A stretch of 64,000 bases of DNA from Eleginops maclovinus (Eukaryota > Chordata > Actinopteri > Perciformes > Eleginopidae): contig NC_086364.1 in the NCBI RefSeq assembly GCF_036324505.1, positions 14,741,148 through 14,805,147 of the forward strand. Direction: 5' to 3'. Below the pieces are notes generated by a model. That model saw only the letters and a list, made by a program, of their open reading frames with translations, ran no database searches and was not told the DNA's origin. Made by a program: the position numbers and the translations under genes. Below, one piece after another: positions 11,013 through 27,807 of this stretch. Within the stretch, counting starts at the first letter, position 1. Every line of letters starts with the position of its first letter.

Positions 11013-13961
11013 ATGGTAAGAATACATTTAATAATGGTCGTGTTTCAGTCCCATAGCAAACATTAGTGCGTCAGCTAATGCTAGCTAGCATGAAGCATTG
11101 TGTAGCTGCTATGTGTGTCGTAGCTTCTCCATACAGATGCCTTAAGTAATGTATCTGCCTTTCCTCTTCGATTGGACAACAGTCATTTTATTAAGGGAGA
11201 AACTAATGTACTAATATGTTTATTAATGCATGTCCAGATAGAACTGAGGGCTGTCACAGCTGTAATGAAGGAGTTTCATACATCTGCACCTGCAGACACT
11301 TCTTACCTGAACATGACATCAGCATAATGTTCTTTGGACTGATGTTGTACTCTGTAATGTGACTTCCAAAGAAATAGGATTATTGACTGACGTTAACCCT
11401 CTCTTTACGTTCACATAACTGTTCATGTGAAGGCGCTACATGGCTTGTGATTTCTCTTTCCATTCATTTCCTCTGCAGGCTAAATATCTTGCACAGATCA
11501 TCGTGATGGGAGCACAGGTGGTGGGACGTGCGTTTGCTCGTGCATTACAGCAAGAATTTGCAGGTATGGGCAATTTTAAACTAAGTTTACTTATTAGTTT
11601 TGAACCTGGTATGGGAAATTACTGCAGAGACAAATGGATGAGTCATCAATCAGGACAGTCACAGTTTTGTTTGTTGTGTATCAAGAGGAAAGGTCTGTAT
11701 CTGTATTGTCTCTAAATAACATAAATAAGGAAACATTGGAGTAAGCAACTTATTGGGGATATCGCTGAAAAATCTTAAGCATGCTTTAATTTTCTCTATC
11801 AATGAACTTTATGATTTGGTAAATGTTTGCAAAAACACACGTTCCATCAAACTGAAATGATGATCATCAAGTGATCAAATGTGCTCCAGTATTAGGTACT
11901 GCATCAGATCAAACTTTTACTCTTAAGGATACTACAAGCTGCTCAGAATTGGGATATCAGACAAGTGTAGAATGATAATAGGACCATGTCGTCCATGTAA
12001 GTGTTGTGTTTTGCGTTGTCTCACAGCCAGTCAAGCAGCAGCGCAGGCGAGGGGCCGTGCGGGTCAGCACTCCGCTGCAGCCTCTAGCATCACTGGGATG
12101 AGCCTGCAAGAGGCGCAGCAAATCCTAAATATCTCTACACTCACCCCAGAGGACATTCAGAAGGTACAACTCACACATTTATTTTCAGTTTTCTAACAAA
12201 CACCGTTTTGGTACTGAGCTGCAGAGCCATTACGCTGTTTTATAATGAAGTCTTTACTAGGTCATTATAGGTTTTCCCATTCATATCAAAATCTGTGTCA
12301 TGTTTACCTTAATTCCATTCATTGCCTAATAACATGGTTCTCCATCAACCTAAACTCATAAAAACTTAGCTGATGGGGAAACAATTTTAAACAAAACTTA
12401 ATCAGCTTCTTAATAATTTCATTGAAACATTTAGGCCAACTTAACCCCCTTTGGACTTAAAAGTTGATATGGTTGTCAAATACTGTTACCGTCGTTATTC
12501 TTTACAAACTGATTGCTAAACACAGATTCTATGCTAAAGAACTGCAAAGTAGGTCTAGATATACAATATTTAAAGTGGCAATCTTTTGTTTAAGTTATTA
12601 TGTATTGCGAAATATGGTAACATGATGGTGAACAAGCCTTTGTCCCATTGATTAAAGTAAAGCTCTACTTATCTGTTTACAGTATCGAGAACTGGCTGTC
12701 TGTGGCGACATCCCCGCCTTTTAAGAAGTTGTGGAGCGTCCGCTTGACATTAAAAGCATTGTAACTCGCCGAATATAAGTTTACTTCTATATTGAAGTTT
12801 CCCAAGGCAATGCAATGTGTTTGTCAGTTGGCTTGACGCAAAAATGCGACACGGTCATTTTCGTCATTTTTGACATACTGCAGGGAGTAATGGAAGAGGA
12901 GAAAGCAGCAATAGTGAACTGTTAGATAAAGAGCTGCAGGCTTTACACCTCAACTGCTCAGAAAGGTAACCAAACACTTTTACTGTTCGCAGATGCTGTC
13001 AGCAGCAGCAGCATCATCAGCACATGGGGTGATTAAAAGGCTGACTTATTTATTTAAACAACAATAAATGATGTTGTTGGCCAGAGCTTTCTAGGCCTGT
13101 AGTATCAAGACCATATCTATTTGCCACCATTAAATAAGCACAAAACCAACCAGGACTGAAATCTTAAAGATTGCCACTTTAATATAAGAAACTCTGTTGA
13201 ACACGGTTTATTTTGTTAGTTTATTATCAACATAGACCTTCTGCTGTTACAATGATCAGGAGAACAGTGTTTTTGCACTATTTCTAACAAAACTGTTTAT
13301 CTCTTACAGAATTATGATCATCTTTTTAAAGTCAACGACAAGACAGTGGGCGGTTCATTTTATATACAATCAAAAGTAAGTATTCTCTATCTCAGGACAC
13401 ACCAATATTCTCAAAGGTGTTGTCGAGTGGACGCCAAAATATTAAAAAAGCACAATGACTGATTGCACACTTTAGTATCGAGGAGCAAAACAGTTGGTCA
13501 TGATGAACGTTCTCTTGTCCTGGCATTATGCAAGTCGCTCAGCTTTCCCAGCGTTGTCCTGTTCATTTTCAGCCCATGGCAACTTACATTTTTACCTTTT
13601 TTAAACCTGCAGTCAAGGTGGCCAGACCAGGATACATTGAATATTGGCATTATATGACAGTTTTGTAAGCTATATTTAGGATTTACTGACACCCTCTAAA
13701 GCTTTTTCTGTCCATATTTCTGGATAACATGGCTTGAGTCCTTTTTAGTGTGGCAGTGAAAGATTATACCAAGATGGATGAAAACTTTTTCTTTAAATGC
13801 AATGATCACCTCTCTTCATGTCCAAGCGTCTTCTCTTTGACTCAGTTTTAATTATTATTGTTTTTGTGCAGGTGGTGCGGGCTAAAGAGCGTCTAGATGA
13901 GGAAATGAATATTCAGACGGAACCACCGAGTCCGAAGTCACAGCAGAATACGGAAACATGA
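11013..13961 (+). CDS. pam16: TIM16 / Magmas, mitochondrial import motor subunit
   Basis: PAM16 sits on the matrix side of the inner membrane. It pairs with the J-protein PAM18/DNAJC19 and restrains its stimulation of mtHsp70 in the TIM23 import motor. Exons: 11013-11015 (start codon only), 11479-11563, 12027-12163, 13310-13375, 13872-13961; all GT-AG, consistent phase, 126 residues against 125 in human. The N terminus [11 protein letters not shown] then [11 protein letters not shown] is the hydrophobic membrane-associating segment (residues 2-25). Residues 55-97 form the J-like domain ([29 protein letters not shown]); as in all TIM16 proteins the catalytic HPD tripeptide of true J-proteins is absent. 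The C-terminal tail (residues 107-126) is polar and poorly conserved. Intron 3 carries a short DNA transposon (12570-13182). Confidence 0.97.
12570..13182. mobile_element. Non-autonomous TTAA-flanked DNA transposon (MITE-like)
   Basis: The two ends are perfect inverted repeats of 13 bases (AGTGGCAATCTTT at 12574-12586, its reverse complement at 13166-13178), each bordered on the outside by TTAA (12570-12573 and 13179-13182). A TTAA duplication is the hallmark of piggyBac-type insertion, but these termini do not start with the usual CCC, so the family is uncertain. The interior of about 600 bp has no transposase-like open frame, so it is non-autonomous. It lies wholly inside pam16 intron 3 and should be removed by splicing. 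Confidence 0.6.
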
Positions 13962-14019
13962 AGTGTCAAATTATGCTTGCCCTTTCTTTCCTTTCCCCTT
14001 CCTCTGTAAATTATAACCA

Positions 14020-14025
14020 AATAAA
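14020..14025 (+). terminator. pam16: poly(A) signal, pam16
   Basis: AATAAA 58 nt after the pam16 stop codon, followed by a T-rich stretch, implying a very short 3' UTR of about 80 nt. Confidence 0.75.
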
Positions 14026-15231
14026 AGCTTTCCTTTTTTTCTGTAGCCTTGACTTTGTCCCATTATTTGAGCAACGGACCAATAGAATACATTTATTTAT
14101 GTAACTGTGGATCTTACAAGGTAAATACGTTGATCAAAAATGCAGTTTGTTAACTATTAATCAGGGTAATTTGAACAAAAGGACAGAATCAACTTTACCT
14201 GGACTATTTGTATGTGCTTGTCCGTCATTTTATTGTATATTTAGAACAGAAATGAATGCACAGCTTGTATCAAATACGACTTTATTAAACATTTTTCTTT
14301 TCATTGACATTATTATCAATATCGTAATAAAATTCCTCTAAAACAGGAGAACACCGCTATGTTGTACCAATTGGAGACTTTTACAACTCTAAAATTCTTC
14401 ATGTTCAACCACAGAACATGATGCCAGGAAAATATATATTTTCATATAATCATTTTTCATATAGTGTATAGTTTCTATATTTTACCTATAATAAAAAGGC
14501 ACTTGGAAAAATTAAAATACTGACAAATATCTCACAAATGTGCAAAAAACATAACTTGGAACAGGCCTTGCGTGGCCTTAGTCTTATCATTAACCCTTTG
14601 TGCAACACTGTGGCACTTCACTCAATGGCACCCCTTTACAATGACATTGAATTAGCTAGCTAACGCAAATTGTGCCCTGGATTTCCCCTTCCGCTCTTGA
14701 TGGCAGTAGGTGAGGGTTATTTTAAAATCTCCAGAGGCGAGTACCACTTTTATACCATGAACAAAAAAAAAATACATCAGATTTAGACATAGTGACAGCT
14801 GTGGATGATTTTTACAATTATTCTTGCTTTCCAAAAGAATAATGAATTACGCTGTACACTGAGAAAGGATGTAACAACACCCCCCCGGCTTTACAAACGC
14901 TATGAGGGGAACAAAAGTGCAGTTCATACAGACTGAGCTCAAAGGGTTAATGGATCGTACAGCTTATTTAATATTGAAAAGATGTGGACCCAGGAAGGAT
15001 CCATGTCAAATTATTCAGCTTTCTGCCGCCTCTTTCTCTCTGTCCCCGGCTTCGACCTGCAGAGGAGAGACAGACAGGGAGGAGGAGAGCCGCTGCATCT
15101 GTGGGTTTCACTGTTGCCACGGAAACCATGTCTAGCCTACTTAACACCTGTTTCTGATGACATCACATGCCAGGATTGTCCACTCACAACGAGAGATTCA
15201 CTTCAGTGCCCAGCCTGAAGCCAGAGACAGG

Positions 15232-15426
<195 letters not shown>

Positions 15427-16210
15427 CGAGAGAGAGACAGAGAGAGGAGAGGGTGTCTGAGATAAAGATGACTAAGAATTACTGAGGCAGAAACACAGGT
15501 ATATTTGTGAATCCATGTAGGCCTGTGGGAGGGTCAACACAGAGCTAGTCCTCATACAGCGAGGGGTTGTATTTGTTTTTGTTTACTGTGAATGCAGATG
15601 GTTAGTCTGGTTATCTCTGCTGAAATGCTTTGTGGCCGGGAGGTGGGGGAGCTGAGCGTTTTGGTTTTAATCTATAAAAAAGGAAAAACCCAGGGGGCAG
15701 AGAGAGTTCAGTGGCCTAGTTTTCTACAGGCTGGTATGCCTGTGAGTTGCTGCCACATTGGGCACAGCACAGCCAGTGACTTCAGAGCCGAGAGGGCCGT
15801 TTGCTGGGTAGGTGGCCAGATGGAGGGCGGCTGCACCGCAAAGTATCCTCTGCCTCTTTTCCTCTGCTGGCACTCAGTCCCTTCCCTCATCTCTCGCTTT
15901 CCCTTGTCCATTCATTCAGCCAATCCTGTGTCTTTGCTCTCACGCTTTCCCAGCACTGCCCGCCATTTTGCAGTTGGATGTTAATTCTCTATGGTGTCCT
16001 TTTATCTAACAGTGGAAATTAAAACTCAGAACAAATGAAGCATGGTTCCCTAATCTAATTTAGCCCAGAAGATAATTTTGTTAAGACACTTCATACAGAC
16101 TTATATGTGGTCCCTACACCCTATCTAAATGATCCCCTGCACTCTAATGTGATTGTCATGGAAGAATGTGATATTATTTGGTCCACTAGATATATATTAT
16201 AATAGCTTCA

Positions 16211-16650
16211 CCCTAGAGCAGTGGTTTCCAACCTTTTTAACTTGTGATGCCTTAAAAGAAAGCAACACCATCTGGATGTATGACACCTAATCATGGCCTC
16301 AGTTTGGATATTTATGGTTGTGAGTTAATTTTCTCCATTTCACATTTTTTTGTTATCTTCCCTGAATAGCAAACCATGATTAGTATTTCACAGGAAACAA
16401 GACTAAAGGTTATTAAGAGTACTACAGCCATGCCAGCTATTAATGCTATGTGCAAGGAACACTGTACAGAACTGCATGGCAATCCATCCAAAACTTGTTG
16501 AGATGTTTCTGACTCGGCCAAAGTTTTTGACTTACCATCCATGCCATTCAAACAGCGACATTGCTAGTGTAGTTTAAAAGCAAAAATGACAAAAATTCTT
16601 ATATCAATGTCTTGATCATCTGATCCAGATTGGTAACCACTGCTCTAGAA
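16211..16650. mobile_element. hAT-like non-autonomous DNA transposon
   Basis: The left end (16219-16233) reads CAGTGGTTTCCAACC and the reverse complement of the right end reads CAGTGGTTACCAATC, 13 of 15 matching. The flanking octamers 16211-16218 and 16643-16650 agree at 6 of 8 bases, as expected for an aged 8-bp hAT target duplication. The 424-bp interior has no transposase frame. The CAGTGGTT(C)CCAACC start is typical of vertebrate hAT elements. Confidence 0.65.
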
Positions 16651-18375
16651 GTAAATCCCTAACATCTTCCCATGTCTTCTCCTCAACCCTTCAAAACAGT
16701 GGGCAGCAGAAAGCTGAGCGCAGAGCAGCTGTCACACAACACAAGAAGCAACTTCAACATCAGTAAAAAAATGTCTCGTCTGAACATAACCCAAAAAAAA
16801 GTGTAGAATGACAACAATGTAAAACACCAATAACTGATTATTTGTAGGAATGGGCGATCGAAAAGTAAAACCACCAACATGAGCAGTGATGGAGACGGGG
16901 AGGGAGAGAGGAGGGTGTGACAGTCTCTTGAGGGAATGTTCCTTGTGTTGTGGTGATCCTCTCCTGCTCCCCTTCCTCCACCCTGTGGAGTCTACATCTT
17001 ACATGCAAAAACACTTAGGATCAAAAGCCTGGAGAGACTCCACAGCAAATTTGACCTTTGCAGAAAAATGGAATAATAGCAAACTAGCTTTTAAAGAACC
17101 ACAAATTGGCAGTAACATCTCATAAACAGGTAAGGAATATTGTTTGTGGTAAGTGCGTGTTGACTGCTTAATTGATTGATGAGAAAAGTTTTTCCAAACA
17201 TCTAATTAGTCTTCTTTTTTTTCAGTGTAAATTGAGGCAGTTTGCAATAGTGTGGCCTCCTAGTCAGTCCAGCTGTATGTGGCATTGAGTGCATCACACC
17301 CCCCTCTGTGGCACAATACGTATATCCCTTATCCCCTCTCCAGGTATTTTTGGCACAGCATGGGACTTGTTGAACTTGTGACCAAACATCAACCGACAAG
17401 TTGGGGCTTTTAAATGACGAACCACCTGTTTTTCACAGCTGGTATTAGGTCAGGTCACTTTTAAGTAAAACAAGACACTAGTGTTTATCGCCACAGTGGC
17501 CCTTTCATACACAAACTGGCCGTGTTGATTCAATTACGGGAAAGCAGCTGGACAATCCAGAAGTTAAAAAAAAGGACTAGCTCTGTAAATGGAAAGCAGG
17601 ACGTTGTGTATCGTGTCCTACCAGAAGGAGGAGCCAGACACACCAGTGCCTTACATTTCACTTGTGTAAAAGAAGAAGTGATGATTGGTAATTGTCAGGT
17701 GATGCTACACCATTTGTCTGTGTTATGTCCTCTGTTCGCTCTATGCCATAAAAGCCCCTAGTCGGTACACCTGGCACACATTCTGGTGGACTACGCTGGT
17801 CCCTGTTGGTCACCTTCCCCAAACTGGGGATAGATTGTCAATAGTGCTCTCACCCAGTATATTACACTGGAGGAGCTGAAAGCTTAGCAGCAGATTTGAG
17901 GTTTCAATAGTATTACCAGGTGACACTATTAAGTGCTGTGTTTAATTGAACCGTCTCAGAGCTGAAACTGCAAGTCTAAGACCGTTTGAGTTCACTTGCT
18001 TTGGTTTGGCAAGCATGTCTGAATCATATTAATCACAGAAGCCTGTGAAAAATAGGTCAATACTTAAAAATCAACTGTGAAGAATCGTCCTAAGTGCACG
18101 TTTGTCTAACTGTGCGTTCGTCATTCAGTTTCGTGGTGTATCCATCTCACTGCTAGACTGGAGGCACACTGTCGATCAAGTACAGCCATATAAATACATA
18201 TGAATGAATCAGGACCTTTGTAAGAACACAGAGCACTAAGACTGTCACGTTCGGGAAAAAGGAATGCAGAAAGTATAAAATACAAAATAAGAGGGCGAAG
18301 AGGAGCCCATCGTCAGGCCTTCTGATGAAAATACTGAGCCACACATGTTCCTGAACAGAGTTCTTGGGCCCCAAG

Positions 18376-18381
18376 TTTATT
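18376..18381 (-). terminator. glis2: poly(A) signal, glis2
   Basis: TTTATT on the plus strand (AATAAA on minus) about 375 nt beyond the glis2 stop codon. The predicted 3' UTR would contain the whole CA tract. Confidence 0.5.
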
Positions 18382-18611
18382 TTCCCATTAAAACAAGAGG
18401 CTTGCGTTGTATACTTATTATTTGTGAGGTGTAGTGTTATGTTTTGCTTTGCTGATTGAGGGTTTCATGAGTATCTATATAGCTTCATCCTCTTCCAACC
18501 TCTCTGCATTGCCTGGATATGATTGTGCAAGCCAATCCCCATCACCTTTGACCGCCTGTGCCCTCACTGTGGCGTTCACCCTCCCATCCCACCCCCCTGA
18601 GCTCTACTGGA

Positions 18612-22856
<4,245 letters not shown>

Positions 22857-23761
22857 GACCACAATCCTGCTGACCACCCACCTGCACAAACAGTCACACA
22901 GAGGGGCAGCGTTAGGCCGAGTGGGGCCAATGAGGGATAGCTTGGCTTTCATATAACCTCATATACAATGAAAGGCTGCATTCCGATGTGAAACAGTGTC
23001 GGACAGATTCCCCCACCTGCAATATTTCCCACGTGAATGTTGTTGAAAGCATCTCACAATCCCACAGGGTAAGAAATTCTCTCCAACAATGGTACACTGA
23101 CCACAATCGTAAACTGAAACACTGACTGAGCCCAAGAAAAATAAACACACACACATTGACATCCGAGAGACATCCCCCCCCCCCTCCTCTTCTTCCATGC
23201 TGACCTTTACTCACGCACTCTTCCTGAGGAATTTCTACAATCCAATCCAGATGGTCACCCTCACCGCCAGCCCTGCTAAACCCCACCCCTTGGCCAGTCA
23301 CCGGCCCTTGCACCCTGTCACATTGCCCCCACTCAAGCCCCCACAATGTGCACCTTAAGACCCCATGGACCTTTGAGACCCACCGGCAGCCCCCCGGGCC
23401 TCCAATCCAGCTGTACCTCCTCCCTCCTCTAAATACACTGACCTCTGGACCCTGCCTGAGGGTTGTGGGCCGGACGCTTCATCTAGCTGTCATGCTGAGG
23501 TGAAGCTGTGTTCTTCCTCACTGCCACTAGACTGATCCAGCATCCCCGTGTTGGGCCATGCAAAGAATTTAGCAAATAGCTACTCAACCATACACGTAGA
23601 TGAACCCTACTAGTCAGGGGGGTTGAGGAGAGCTTCAAAAATGTGTTGGTTTGCAGGTTTTGGACTGACAAAACGATATATATAGAAAAAGCGAAAAATG
23701 TCTGCTGAGTATCTAATAAAGACAATAACTGTTGGTTGCAGCAAGTCAATTTAAAACATAT

Positions 23762-24100
23762 TTCAGAATCAGAATTCCTTTATTTGTCCCACAGAGGGAA
23801 CATTGTTACAGCAGTATAGCTAGAGATGAAACATAAAAATACAAAGATCACACTATTACATAAAAAGGCATGCGCATAGTATTCAAAATAAAATAAAAAT
23901 GTACAGAAGTACCCATTCAGGGAAAATAAGTAAGTTAGGAGTATTTATGAAATATAATAAAATATCTGTAACATTGTAGAATACTGTGTGGTAGCGGGTT
24001 GGTAACATTGTAGAATACTTGAATATTGGAGGCATCAGAAACAATAATAATTGGTTGATAATATAAAGAAAACCCTCTTGAAATACAATTCTTTGAAAGA
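23762..24100. mobile_element. Teleost interspersed retroelement fragment
   Basis: The start CAGAATCAGAATTCCTTTAT, followed by a TTTGTCCCACAGAGGGAA stretch and a GTTACAGCAG motif, matches from memory a very common fish repeat that is normally annotated as the end of a retrotransposon. A low-complexity AAAATAAAATAAAAAT stretch follows. The exact family and right boundary are not determined. Confidence 0.45.
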
Positions 24101-24250
24101 CAGATATTTTCTATTTAAACAAACGCTGACTATTCCCTAATCCAGCACGTACTGCTTAACACATGTAGGCGGTGCTAGTACAGTACTGCTGGTTTAATGC
24201 CGAGCCCTCCACAACAATGTGTTAGGGTTCACTGCTCCTTCTCACCAGGC

Positions 24251-24285
24251 GCACACACACACATACACACACACACATACACACA

Positions 24286-24330
<45 letters not shown>

Positions 24331-24380
24331 GCAGGGTGTCCTATATTTCTGTTCAAATCCATCATACTTACAGAAGCACA

Positions 24381-24417
<37 letters not shown>

Positions 24418-24419
24418 AC
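24251..24419. repeat. Two interrupted (CA)n tracts
   Basis: CA repeats with regular ATA interruptions at 24251-24327, and a second CA tract at 24378-24419 separated by about 50 nt of unique sequence. Confidence 0.93.
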
Positions 24420-24633
24420 AAGTAATTAATCAAACTATAATTTCAACAAATTCCCCCCCACTTCTTCCTCCCTTTCCCTCAAACACATGCCGACACACAC
24501 TCACAGAAGCCACGGTTGGAGGTAGTGAATGGTGGGCTTTGAGAGCGACTGGCCAGGGGCCACATGAGAAGCTCTTGTGTCTGGGAGGCACGGAGTAGAG
24601 AGGTCAGCAGGTTCACCAGCCCAATGAGGGACA

Positions 24634-24790
<157 letters not shown>

Positions 24791-27687
24791 CCAACATACA
24801 TACATACACATACATCCAGAGGGGGTGTAAAGACTCATTCAGCCATAGATAAGAGGATGATGATACACACATGTACGGATGCAAACAGAAGAACATACTG
24901 TATGAACATTCACACAGAGGAGCATTATGCCATTATCAGTGAGATCTTTCTGTATACAAATTTGTGTTCTAATTATAAACCACATTTGAAAGCACATGAT
25001 TCCTCGTCCATCCTGATAGTGACTTCAGGTTTTAAAATGACATAGCTTTAAGTAGGGATATTAGTATAGAAAGGAGGATTGATTCAAGAGTAGTCAACTT
25101 GCTTCGCTTGGGGGCCTTTTTCGAAATTAAAATAGGGCCAGCCCCAGGTAATTAAGAGAGAGACAAAAAATATATTTTTGTATTGAGAATTATCCAATCG
25201 TTTAAAGAATTTTGACATTTGACTGCAACAGTAAGGCCCAGAAGCACCCCTTGCTCTCTGTCTTATACATGATTCCATGCTTAAAGCCAGGTCAATTGTG
25301 TAATGATAAACAATATTGTTTTTAGTTGCTCTAATGATCATTTTGACCATAGGAGTTTTTCATGTGGGCAAATTCTGCCATTAGCTGTGAAAATAAACAT
25401 GTTAGGCTCTGTCAAAGTGGATATGATCCTCATTTAGTACAAGCTGCGGTTAATACCACATTTCTGTCTCTCTCACTGGATTGGGTGGGTGTGACTAATT
25501 TACTGTAACCCCTACCACAAAGCCTGCCAAGACTTTTGGCTTTATTGTTTGGCTAAAGTAGCAGAAAATCGTCTGTCATCCACTTTAATTGAGCAAAAGC
25601 CCTTACCCTGAGGCACGGACCGAGAATCAGCTTAACCTTTCTATAAATCCTATCAGCTGTGGACACAAATGGAAAACTGGCCTCCCATCAGTGATATAAT
25701 CCTTATTATAAAACACAATAAGAAACAGATATGGAAATTTTGGATCCATACAACTAGGATATAAACTACTCTGGCAGCTCAAATCATCTGATCGTAGAGC
25801 TCTCACTGTGACACACTACAGGGGTCTACACACACAAAACCTCTTCTCCGCTAGCTGATCCACGTGCAAAACCATTACTTAACCTCCATAATGGACTGTA
25901 TAGACAATTGTAAAAAATGTGTCCTTTCCCCTAATATAATACAGAGCATTGTTGGTATGATTCAGGAGGAGAAATGACAATGCGGCCATAGAGAATCAGT
26001 CTTAACAAGTCAATTTCTTTACAGTTAAATCCTTTTTCCTTTTAATTCCAATGCATGTGTCATGTGTTTCTGTCATGAGTATTAAATGTTTCCAAAATGT
26101 GACTAAATGAGCTTCGATTATATTCATACTAACTTCTCACTTTATCCTATTCAGCAAGAGTTAGTAAAATGCCTTTTTTTGTCTTAATAAACTGAGTATT
26201 TTTGTGATTTGTAAGACAAACCAAGCACTCTCCAAGACATCATCGTGGTCTTTGGGAGCTTACAAGAGGCATTGTATCACTATTTTCTGACATTTTATAG
26301 GTCAAACCAGTAATCCAGAAAAGATTCCGAAAGTAATCATTTGCAGCCCTGCAGCATGTTAGCATTTCTTCTGGACATGATCTCAAGGTTTAATTAATCA
26401 CTGTCTTTACCATACTTTATAGCTACAGAAATGTTGAATATGTTAATTTTTAATTTTCAAAACAGCATCTAAGGTATTAGTAACAACTGGAAACAGCCAG
26501 AGAGGCAAGGTAGCTAAAAAAAGCATGGTTTACCAGACAAGAGTTGCATAATATTCACACTGGTGTGTGCCACTCTGCACATTCTCAAATAACTTTTAAC
26601 GAAGAAACAGACGTGACAAACAGACTATTTTGTCCTTCGAGAATCTGAGCAGGTCATAAGATATCTACATTACCCGCCTCATCCAAGGCAGACCTTACCG
26701 CACTTATGTGCTTCCAGTGAAGTCGGGCCAGTTCAGCTTCTGGTGAATCAGTCCCCAATGCTGTACCCCCCACCCCCCTTCCTAATTTTTTAGTGGGGAA
26801 AATGTAGACTGGCTGGGAAGTGACTCACAGCATGTGGATCTTGGACTCCAGTTACGTGAGCCACAGTCACTGAGGCTATGTTTGTGGGAAATGTGAGACA
26901 AAGAGAAAGGGCAACCAAGAGGAAGAATGATACAGTGAAGGCAGGAGTATGGCGTTAGCGTGATATGTGAGTGTGTGTGTAAAGCTCAGTGGCGGATGGC
27001 TGTGAAGTTTGTGAAAGGGGTGTTGGCTGGCCCCCATGCAGACTTCCTTGCTCAGCCCGTGGGGTCCACAGTCTCTCTGAAAGGCGGCATTGTCCCTTCT
27101 CTGGGCCCTCTCTCTCTCTCGCAGAGTAAACACAGCTACAGCAGAGCGAGGGGAGAGATGGGATGACCAAAGGGGCCACAGCGAGGATATACAAGGGTGA
27201 GGATGAAGGGAGGAGGAAGTGGTTGAGGAAGAGGAGTCCTGAAAGAGAGGTTTGTGTGTGTCCTCTTTAGCAATCCCTGTCACCTCTTCCCCTGCATGCC
27301 CCTTTCCCACCCAAATCCACCCACTGCATAAGGAAACTGCCCTTTGAAGAGGTGTGTGTGTTCGAGGTGAACATGGGTCGAGGTTGAAGGGTGTGGGAGT
27401 TAGCCAATGGGTGAGTTAGCACGTTGGGGCATCAGGTCAAAGGACGACTATGTGTTTCAACACCTCAACTCTCCCAGGCTCACAAGGATCAGAGCTGACC
27501 TTTCACCCCACTGCGACCAATTGATCTTTAGCCCGATTTGATCTGAACAGGATCGCATATTGGCCCCATCAGATCACGGCGAGCCAACAAAAAGCATCAG
27601 AGAGCATAACCAGTATAAGATGATTATTTTCCAGGATATCAAATTATATTGTGTAATATTTTATTTCCTATAAAGGGTTTAAAAGAG

Positions 27688-27807
<120 letters not shown>

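Noticed and set aside
12683..12760. Cryptic exon-like acceptor (TTTACAG followed by TATCGAGAACTGG) in pam16 intron 3
   Set aside because: It lies within the transposon, reaches a stop quickly and would interrupt a J-like domain that is intact without it.
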